Below, in pieces: positions 6,015 to 12,069 of a stretch of 12,069 nt of DNA. The DNA comes from Pseudomonadota bacterium. GTDB lineage: Bacteria > Pseudomonadota > Gammaproteobacteria > Enterobacterales > Enterobacteriaceae. The notes beneath the pieces are model-generated. The model was not told where the DNA came from and searched no databases. It was given only the letters and a program-made list of their open reading frames with translations. How positions within the stretch are numbered: position 1 is the first letter of the stretch; every line of letters begins with the position of its first letter. Location: positions 1 through 12,069 of the forward strand of contig JAEYFY010000020.1 of assembly GCA_023454395.1 (NCBI GenBank), given 5' to 3'. The position numbers were made by a program, and so were the translations under genes.

Positions 6015-8651
6015 CTAGCCTGTATTACGCATACCCGCAGCAATACCCGCAATAGTAACCATTAGCGCCTGTTCAATACGAGGATCTGACTCGCTATGTG
6101 TGCGAGAGCGCTGTAACAACTCAGCCTGAAGCACGTTTAATGGATCGGTATACACATTACGTAGTGCAATAGATTCAGCAACCCATGGCAAATCTGCCAT
6201 TAAGTGTTCATCTTTTGATATTGCCAAAACACTCTTAATATCATCAGAAAGTTGCTGACGTAATTTAGATCCTAATGGCCATAAACGCTCTTCGACTAAA
6301 CGCTGATCGTAATATTCCGCTAACCATAAATCCGCTTTAGCGTACACCATTTCCAACATCGCAATACGTGTATTAAAGAACGGCCAGTTCTCACACATAT
6401 CGTCTAATACCGCTTGTTTTCCGCTATCAATTTCATGTTGTAATGCGGCACCAGCACCTAACCAAGCAGGTAACATTAAACGGTTTTGAGTCCATGCGAA
6501 GATCCACGGAATAGCACGCAAGGTTTCAACCCCACCGGTAGGACGACGTTTTGCAGGACGAGAGCCTAATGGTAGTTTACCTAATTCGCCTTCTGGCGTT
6601 GCCGCTCTAAAGTAAGGAACAAAGTCTTCTTGCCCTCGCACATAGTCACGATACATGGCACAAGAAACGTCAGACAAAGAATCCATAACCTCAATCCAAG
6701 GTGCTTTTGGCTCTGGTGGTGGCAATAAATTGGCTTCTAAGATTGCACCAGCATAGTGAGCAAGGCTACTGATTGTGACTTGTGGTAATCCGAACTTAAA
6801 GCGGATCATTTCGCCTTGTTCTGTCACACGCAGACCACCTTTTAAACTTCCTGGTGGTTGAGAAAGTAAAGCTGCATGTGCTGGCGCACCACCACGACCA
6901 ATCGTACCGCCACGTCCATGGAATAGCGTTAATGTTACGCCTGATTTTTCACAGAGTTTGATTAATGCATCTTGAGCACGATATTGCGCCCATGATGCTG
7001 CCATCACACCCGCATCTTTTGCAGAGTCTGAATAGCCAATCATCACCATTTGTTTGTCATCAATTAGATCACGATACCAAGGGATATTAAACAAACGGGT
7101 CATTACGCTTTCAGCATTATTTAAGTCTTCAAGCGTTTCAAATAAAGGAGCAACAGGTAAACGAATATTCGCACCAGCTTCTTTCAGTAATAGTTTTACA
7201 GCTAATACATCAGAAGGCACTTTTGCCATTGAAATCACATAAGAGGCAATAGAATCTTTAGGTGATTGTGCAATGACGCGACAAGTTTCAAATACTTCTT
7301 GAGTCGCTGCACTTGGCTGCCAATTTGTTGGGATCAGTGGACGTTTAGAGTTTAACTCTTCAAGTAAGAATGTTTGTTTTTGCTCTTCAGACCAATTTGC
7401 ATAATCACCAAGCTCTAAATATTGTGTTAATTCAGAGAGCGCTTCTGTGTGATTGGTACTTTCTTGGCGAATATCCAGTTTCACCAGTTGTAAGCCAAAA
7501 CAACGAATACGACGTAACGTATCTAACAGTTGCCCATTGGCGATAATACGCATACCACATTGAGTTAGTGATTGATAACACGCGTATAACGGCTCCCAAA
7601 GTTCTTCATTATCAATCAATAAGCCTTCTGGTGGTAACGACTGCTGTCCTTTAATGCGTTGCTCTAGATAATCACGAGTCACTTGTAAGCGTGTACGCAA
7701 TTGTTTAGCAATTTCACGATAAGGCTCTGCAATTTCAGCGCCACCCGCTAATTCACGCAGTTCAGGTGTACTTTCTGTCATTGAAAGTTCTGAAACTAGG
7801 ACTTGAATATCATTTAAGAATAAATCGGCAGCTTTCCAACGGCTTAGCAGTAAAGCATGGCGTGTAATTTCTGCTGTCACATTTGGGTTACCATCACGGT
7901 CACCGCCCATCCATGAGGTAAAGCGAATTGGTGATGCTTCTACTGGCAAGTTAAAATTTATCGATTCTTCAAGCTGCTCATTAAATTCACGTAAGAACGC
8001 TGGAACGCCTTCCCATAGGCTATTTTCAACCACCGCAAAGCCCCATTTTGCTTCATCGATTGGGGTTGGACGGATTTTTCTAATTTCATCGGTATGCCAC
8101 GATTGAGCCACTAACTGGCGCAGACGGCGCATGATGTTTGTGCGTTCATAATCGGCTAAATCATCGTGATCCAGTTGAGATAAACAGGTATTCACTTCAA
8201 CCAGCTTATGAATAAGTGTACGACGTGCAATTTCGGTTGGGTGTGCCGTTAATACCAGCTCAATAGAGATTTGCTCTACAGCTTCTTTTAATTGCTCGTC
8301 GGTAAAATTCTTATCTTTTAGTCGGGTGATCAGTTTTGCCAATGCCACAGGATTGCTCGCAGCTTCACCGTGAGGCGAAATGCTATGGTATTGCTCTGCC
8401 ACGTTCGTCAGGTTTAAGAATTGATTGAATGCTCTAGCAACAGGTAATAATTCATCATTAGAGAGATTTTGCAACGTCAACAACAGTTTTTGTCGCTGAA
8501 CTTCATTACCCGCTCGTGACGATTTAGATAATTTTCGAATAGATTCAACTTTATCTAAAATTTCTTCACCGAGTGCTTCTTTTATCGTATCTCCAAGTAG
8601 CTTGCCAAGCATACTGACATTGCTACGCATCGCAGAATATTGTTGATTCAT
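6015..8651 (-). CDS. ppc: Phosphoenolpyruvate carboxylase
   Basis: PPC adds bicarbonate to phosphoenolpyruvate to make oxaloacetate, replenishing the TCA cycle and supplying aspartate. The protein has 878 residues (E. coli 883) and opens [20 protein letters not shown], almost identical to E. coli. The two active-site signatures are present: VLTAHPTE (133-140, catalytic H137) and the [15 protein letters not shown] loop (578-592). Also seen are [12 protein letters not shown] with D542 and K545, the metal ligand E505, and the C-terminal MRNTG. The aspartate-inhibition pocket is intact (R586, K772, R831 and N876, equivalent to E. coli R587, K773, R832 and N881), so feedback inhibition by aspartate is expected. 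The five missing residues fall mainly in the loop before DPRIEQALM near the C-terminus. AGGAG lies a few bases before the ATG. The gene stands alone, with a shared terminator behind it and about 520 bp of non-coding DNA in front. Confidence 0.99.
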   Translation of the reverse strand: MNQQYSAMRSNVSMLGKLLGDTIKEALGEEILDKVESIRKLSKSSRAGNEVQRQKLLLTLQNLSNDELLPVARAFNQFLNLTNVAEQYHSISPHGEAASNPVALAKLITRLKDKNFTDEQLKEAVEQISIELVLTAHPTEIARRTLIHKLVEVNTCLSQLDHDDLADYERTNIMRRLRQLVAQSWHTDEIRKIRPTPIDEAKWGFAVVENSLWEGVPAFLREFNEQLEESINFNLPVEASPIRFTSWMGGDRDGNPNVTAEITRHALLLSRWKAADLFLNDIQVLVSELSMTESTPELRELAGGAEIAEPYREIAKQLRTRLQVTRDYLEQRIKGQQSLPPEGLLIDNEELWEPLYACYQSLTQCGMRIIANGQLLDTLRRIRCFGLQLVKLDIRQESTNHTEALSELTQYLELGDYANWSEEQKQTFLLEELNSKRPLIPTNWQPSAATQEVFETCRVIAQSPKDSIASYVISMAKVPSDVLAVKLLLKEAGANIRLPVAPLFETLEDLNNAESVMTRLFNIPWYRDLIDDKQMVMIGYSDSAKDAGVMAASWAQYRAQDALIKLCEKSGVTLTLFHGRGGTIGRGGAPAHAALLSQPPGSLKGGLRVTEQGEMIRFKFGLPQVTISSLAHYAGAILEANLLPPPEPKAPWIEVMDSLSDVSCAMYRDYVRGQEDFVPYFRAATPEGELGKLPLGSRPAKRRPTGGVETLRAIPWIFAWTQNRLMLPAWLGAGAALQHEIDSGKQAVLDDMCENWPFFNTRIAMLEMVYAKADLWLAEYYDQRLVEERLWPLGSKLRQQLSDDIKSVLAISKDEHLMADLPWVAESIALRNVYTDPLNVLQAELLQRSRTHSESDPRIEQALMVTIAGIAAGMRNTG

Positions 8652-9173
8652 AAGACTCCTGACCTTGTCTTTGTGGCGGTAACAACATGCTTCTTCCTAG
8701 TAGAAAAGTCATGTCCTCCCAGTTGTGTAATTAACTTTCATTTCTAATGTGACTTTATTTTGATTTTTGTGATAAGCCACACTGCTTTTTTTACTTAGCC
8801 TACTATTCATATCAGAAAATAATCGTTTTGGGGGATTTTTCTGAAATTTAATTACGGCTTTAGTCTTATAAGAATGGCTAATATTCATGCTGTTCTAGCT
8901 CAATTTTATTAAGAATAAGGACATTTTTTCGTTTCTTATTCACTACGAAGAGTTTTTTACTAAAAAGAAGGAGATACGTAAAAATTTATCTGGTGAGAAA
9001 TTTAGATGATTTTTTTTAATATTGATAAATTGTCTGGTCTGTTTTTTGATTTTTAGCTTATTTTACGGATGCGCTATAACTCATGTTTCTCTTTCATTCC
9101 TTATTTTTCTTCTCTTTTACCTTTTTACTAAATTAAATTTTCCCGATTAGAATTTTTATAAGATAAAAACGAA
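8652..9173. other. Gene-free upstream region of ppc
   Basis: This stretch of about 520 bp is rich in A and T runs and holds no convincing gene. On the minus strand there is a 29-codon open frame (8712 down to 8623) that overlaps the ppc start in another frame, and an eight-codon frame, MSYSASVK, near 9090. Neither has good support. The ppc promoter should be here. The best -10 candidate is the TG-A-TATGAA extended type on the minus strand near 8808, but its -35 box is poor and I cannot place the start site. Confidence 0.6.
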
Positions 9174-9198
9174 TAAAGCGCTGAATATCAGCGCTTTA
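9163..9198 (-). terminator. Terminator behind the frameshifted small gene
   Basis: TAAAGCGCTGA (9174-9184) and TCAGCGCTTTA (9188-9198) pair perfectly over 11 bp around the loop ATA. On the minus strand the hairpin is followed by TTCGTTTTTATC, a T-rich tail. The stop codon of the open frame above it (9196-9198) is the first base-paired triplet of the stem, so gene and terminator are tightly coupled. Confidence 0.7.
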
Positions 9199-9431
9199 AA
9201 TTAAGAATAACAAATTGTCTTTCAGTAAATTAGGTTGTCTGTTGTAAATAATGTGGTTAATCGAATTGTACTCTAAATAACGTTCTAACACGTTGTAACC
9301 ATGCTTCAACTTCCACTCAAGACGCTTAAATTTCACATCATGAGCTACTGACAAAAGTTCTCTTTAGCTTGATGGGTCACCTCCGTCATTTCATTTCTTA
9401 GTGGGACAATCTGTCTTACTACTTTTGACAT
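9196..9431 (-). pseudogene. Small unrecognised gene interrupted by a one-base frameshift
   Basis: The ATG at 9431 has an excellent Shine-Dalgarno (AAAGGAG, 6 bases away). It opens a frame beginning MSKVVRQIVPLRNE that stops after 28 codons at 9345-9347. The -1 frame stays open from there to a TAA at 9196-9198 inside a terminator stem, and encodes a continuous, charged, helix-like tail (FKRLEWKLKHGYNVLERYLE then NHIIYNRQ and a hydrophobic end, DNLLFLI). The frames join cleanly if one T is added to the TTTT run at 9353-9356, giving a 78-residue protein. A promoter-like box, start signal, body and terminator in order indicate a real gene that was recently broken, or a sequencing slip in a homopolymer. 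TTT-TGT is not a classical -1 slippery site, so programmed frameshifting is less likely. I do not recognise the family; there is no signal peptide and no known motif. Confidence 0.6.
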
Positions 9432-9462
9432 CAATCGCTCCTTTGTGACTAGAGATAAATTA

Positions 9463-9468
9463 AGTATA
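9463..9468 (-). promoter_or_regulatory. Candidate -10 box for the small gene
   Basis: TATACT on the minus strand is a 5/6 match to the -10 consensus. It lies about 31 bases before the small gene's ATG and downstream of the metL terminator. A T7 tract sits in the spacer region and no good -35 box is visible. Confidence 0.35.
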
Positions 9469-9513
9469 GCCAAAGAAATTAAAAAAATTGGGTGATATGA
9501 CACAAAAATGACA

Positions 9514-9551
9514 AAAGATTATCAGCAGAAAATAACCCGCTGATAATCTTT
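9514..9551 (-). terminator. Terminator of the metBL transcript
   Basis: The 13-bp perfect arms AAAGATTATCAGC (9514-9526) and GCTGATAATCTTT (9539-9551) enclose a 12-base loop. On the minus strand the stem ends in TTT and is followed by TGTCATTTTTG, an interrupted T-tract. It begins about 20 bases after the metL stop codon. Confidence 0.8.
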
Positions 9552-9571
9552 ATAAAAGAGAAAAAATTAAA

Positions 9572-12010
9572 TTACAGTAATTGAGAAAGGCGGTTTAAAT
9601 CTGACTGAATTGCGCCAGCGGTCACATCTCTGCCTGCTCCTGGTCCTCTTATCACAAGCGGATTATCACGATACCAACGACTTTCAATCGCAAATAAATT
9701 ATCCCCCGGTAATAACGAAGCGAGAGGATGATCTTTTCTCACTGCTTCAACACCTACTTTTGCTTTACCATTAGCATCAAAACGGGCGATATAACGTAAT
9801 ACCATATCCATTTCATTTGCAGCCGCTAATCGTTGTGCCATTTGTTCATTAATCAATGCACTGTTATCAAAGAACTCTTCTAGCGAACCGGTTTCAGCTT
9901 GCACAGGCACTAAAGATTCAACTCGTACTTGCTCTGGCTCTATGTCATAACCCGCTTCACGAGCAAGAATAACCAGTTTACGCATGACATCTTGCCCTGA
10001 TAAATCAATTCGTGGATCAGGCTCTGTTAATCCTTGTTGCCAAGCTTGTTCCACCAGCTCACTGAAAGGAACGGTGCCATCAAATTGCAAGAATAACCAA
10101 GAAAGCGTGCCAGAGAAAATACCGCTAATTGATAAAATAGTGTCACCACTTTCACGCAGATCACGCACTGTATGATTAATTGGTAAACCCGCACCCACTG
10201 TGGCGTTATATAACCAATGGCGACCTGTTTTAGAAAAAGCATCTCGTGTGGCACGATAGCGTAAACTTGAAGCGGAGCCAGCAATTTTATTTGCACTGAT
10301 AACATGAAAACCATAGCTAGCAAAATCTTCATAAGAAGCAGCAAGAGACTCGTTGGCAGTAATATCAACAACCACTAAATCATCATAAGGATGCGCTCTC
10401 ATCCAAAGATAGAGTGATTCTTCCGTATGTTCAGTCGCGTCGTTATCAAAGAAAGCCAAAGCGCGGCTAGGATTAATTCCTTGGTAGTCCAGCAAACTGC
10501 GGCGACTATCGACCACGCCCGCAAGAATAAACTCAAAATCACTACGCGCTGATAAAGGCTCTTGTTCTCGAGCAAACAATTCTAACCAACGTGAACCAAT
10601 ATTCCCTTTACCAAACAGCACTAAACCAATTTGTTTTTCAGCTCTAAATAATGTTTGATGCAAACCTTGCAACAAATGTTCAGTATAATTACGTAATACC
10701 GCCACTAAGCTGATGTTATCTTCCGCATGCCAAATAAATTCAACCGGTTGGTCTTTAAGTTGTTGATAAAAACGATGGCAATGCAATGGATTTTTACAAA
10801 CCCCCGCCCCCACTAAAGCCACTAATGAGAAACCTTCTCGTAAATGTAATTTACCCGGTAAAACGGCATCTTGTAATACATCTAATGCACTATTAGCCAC
10901 TTCACTGGTATAGCAAAGTTGTAAAAGCTGGCTGTCTTTATCCACGCCAGTAGCTAAAGGACGAATTTGGGCGCGCTTAAGTAATTCATCAACCTCTTTC
11001 GCTACTTGTTCGAAATTTTGATGAGATGAAAGTTGGAGTTCAATCAAACAAACATCATCATGGCTAGTAACGATTTTAGCGCCCGTTCCTGATGCTAAAA
11101 CACGTTCTATACGAGTTGAACCCTGTTCTGGTTGATAGCTACAACGAAGTTGCAAATCGATATTACTGCCTGAAACGGGTTGAAGTGTACGCGTATGTAA
11201 AACTGGGGCGGCTAATCGAGCCAATTCACTCGCTTCATCTAAACGTAACAAGGGTAGTAAACAAGCATCTTTTACTTTGCGAGGATCTGCACTATAAACA
11301 CCCGCAACATCACTCCAAATGGTGACTTTACCAACATCGGCTAAAGCACCCACTTGAGTTGCAGAGTAGTCACTACCGTTACGACCTAATAAGACCGTGT
11401 CACCTTGTTGATTGCGACTAATAAAACCAGTGACAACAAAACGGCTTTCAGGATGTTTAGCTAATAATGATTGGAGTAATGGGCGAGATAACGTTTCGTT
11501 GACTTGTGGCTGAGCCGCTCGTTCAGCACACAAAAATTCTCGCGCATCTAACCACACACTAGGTAAACCTTGTTCTGTAAGCAAATTCGCCATTAATCTT
11601 GCAGACCAAATTTCACCGTGACCAACAACTTCTGCATACGTTGCGTCTGTAATAGGTTTATCTAACAAATAACTTAAGCGTTCAAGATCTGCAATAAAGG
11701 CTTGAGAAAGCAATTCTGCATTCTCTTTCGAAAGTAATCCTTCAATTAAAGATAACTGGTAACGGCGCAACGTTTGCTGAACTTGATGGGCAGAAATGCG
11801 ATCGTTTTGACTAAGTTTTAGCCAGTCAATCAACTGATTTGTCGTAGAGCCAGCCGCAGAAACCACCATTAGGTCATTAGGTTGGCTATAGTTCGTCATG
11901 ATATTCACGACACGTTGATAACATTTTATATCCGCAAGACTGCTACCACCGAATTTATGTAACTGACGGCAAATCGGCTCCGCCTGTTGTTTAATCGCCA
12001 CTACGCTCAT
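9572..12010 (-). CDS. metL: Bifunctional aspartokinase II / homoserine dehydrogenase II
   Basis: MetL phosphorylates aspartate (aspartokinase) and reduces aspartate semialdehyde to homoserine (homoserine dehydrogenase), feeding methionine synthesis. At 812 residues it aligns with E. coli MetL (810) throughout. The kinase domain has KFGGSS (19-24), VVGHGEIWSARL (128-139), GRNGSDYSATQ (209-219) and SADPRKV (240-246). A degenerate ACT-type linker covers about 315-455. The dehydrogenase domain has the nucleotide-binding FGKGNIGSRW (466-475), HVISANK (569-575), YNATVGAGLPI (601-611) and EPDPRIDLSGQDVMRKLVIL (663-682). No key residue is missing. The ATG is preceded by AAAGG that lies within the metB stop region, with a rather long 12-base spacing, so translation may be coupled to metB. 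MetL is the isoenzyme not feedback-inhibited by end products in E. coli; there its control is MetJ repression at the metB promoter, which would lie outside this window. No metF follows; a terminator does. Confidence 0.98.
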   Translation of the reverse strand: MSVVAIKQQAEPICRQLHKFGGSSLADIKCYQRVVNIMTNYSQPNDLMVVSAAGSTTNQLIDWLKLSQNDRISAHQVQQTLRRYQLSLIEGLLSKENAELLSQAFIADLERLSYLLDKPITDATYAEVVGHGEIWSARLMANLLTEQGLPSVWLDAREFLCAERAAQPQVNETLSRPLLQSLLAKHPESRFVVTGFISRNQQGDTVLLGRNGSDYSATQVGALADVGKVTIWSDVAGVYSADPRKVKDACLLPLLRLDEASELARLAAPVLHTRTLQPVSGSNIDLQLRCSYQPEQGSTRIERVLASGTGAKIVTSHDDVCLIELQLSSHQNFEQVAKEVDELLKRAQIRPLATGVDKDSQLLQLCYTSEVANSALDVLQDAVLPGKLHLREGFSLVALVGAGVCKNPLHCHRFYQQLKDQPVEFIWHAEDNISLVAVLRNYTEHLLQGLHQTLFRAEKQIGLVLFGKGNIGSRWLELFAREQEPLSARSDFEFILAGVVDSRRSLLDYQGINPSRALAFFDNDATEHTEESLYLWMRAHPYDDLVVVDITANESLAASYEDFASYGFHVISANKIAGSASSLRYRATRDAFSKTGRHWLYNATVGAGLPINHTVRDLRESGDTILSISGIFSGTLSWLFLQFDGTVPFSELVEQAWQQGLTEPDPRIDLSGQDVMRKLVILAREAGYDIEPEQVRVESLVPVQAETGSLEEFFDNSALINEQMAQRLAAANEMDMVLRYIARFDANGKAKVGVEAVRKDHPLASLLPGDNLFAIESRWYRDNPLVIRGPGAGRDVTAGAIQSDLNRLSQLL

Positions 12011-12019
12011 GATCCATGG

Positions 12020-12069
12020 TTACCTTTTAGTTGCTGCATCAAACGCACTTTGCAAATCATTGATTAAAT
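12020..12069 (-). CDS. metB: Cystathionine gamma-synthase, C-terminal end only (partial)
   Basis: The last 15 codons before a TAA at 12020-12022 read LINDLQSAFDAATKR in frame. This resembles the DLI-DLE-GF-AA end of E. coli MetB. The stop lies 9 bases before the metL start, the metB-metL arrangement known from enterobacteria. MetB condenses O-succinylhomoserine with cysteine to cystathionine. The remainder is beyond the window edge, so the assignment rests on a short C-terminus and context. Confidence 0.8.
   Translation of the reverse strand, partial: LINDLQSAFDAATKR

Noticed and set aside
7054-7242. Plus-strand 62-codon frame opposite ppc
   Set aside because: It is antisense to strongly conserved PPC sequence, with no ribosome binding site or family resemblance.
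8770-8785. CRP-like site TGTG-GCTTA-TCACA upstream of ppc (minus strand)
   Set aside because: The half-sites are two bases too close together for the TGTGA-N6-TCACA spacing.
9345-9360. Programmed -1 frameshift in the small gene
   Set aside because: The site reads AAC TTT TGT, which is not an X-XXY-YYZ slippery heptamer, and I see no clear stimulatory hairpin directly after it. A one-base deletion or read error explains it more simply.
9984-11325. Open frames of 63, 114 and 77 codons overlapping metL (one on the same strand, two antisense)
   Set aside because: All are out-of-frame readings of a conserved bifunctional enzyme gene and lack start signals.

Overview
The window is chromosomal DNA from an AT-rich relative of Escherichia coli. 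Four of its six large proteins (ProP, PhrB, PPC, MetL) align with their E. coli counterparts almost end to end. The intergenic DNA is very AT-rich and the codon use is A/T-biased. This fits the Morganellaceae and most likely Proteus, but the genus is inferred from composition and family resemblance, not from a search.

Layout, left to right. (1) 6-1184 (+): an M20D-type metallo-amidohydrolase, closed by a strong terminator. (2) 1258-2271 (-): a CysB/Cbl-type LysR regulator, convergent with the hydrolase. (3) 2272-2990: a gene-free AT-rich region of about 720 bp. It holds a candidate promoter for the regulator, a cluster of CTATYY motifs, a good CRP-type site, a 20-bp dyad and an exact match to the sigma-S extended -10 consensus. 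(4) 2991-4493 (+) proP, the osmosensing proline/betaine symporter, followed after 10 bp by (5) 4504-5931 (+) phrB, the CPD photolyase; these two probably form an operon. (6) A bidirectional terminator, then 6015-8651 (-) ppc. (7) 8652-9173: gene-free ppc upstream DNA. (8) 9196-9431 (-): a small gene with its own Shine-Dalgarno and terminator, interrupted by a one-base frameshift. (9) 9572-12010 (-) metL with its terminator, preceded by (10) the last 15 codons of metB at the window edge.

PPC feeds oxaloacetate, and through it aspartate. MetL catalyses the first and third steps from aspartate toward homoserine. MetB makes cystathionine in the methionine branch. ProP and PhrB are stress functions, for osmotic stress and UV damage. 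The left pair suggests scavenging of an amide- or acyl-linked amino compound next to a regulator whose sulfate/acetylserine-type ligand pocket is intact.

Most of the window is ordinary core genome. The points that merit a second look are the frameshifted small gene between metL and ppc, the proP-phrB pairing, the proP control region, and the regulator's motif-rich upstream DNA. I see no mobile element, CRISPR array, tRNA or rRNA, and no evidence of a wholly new multi-gene system.
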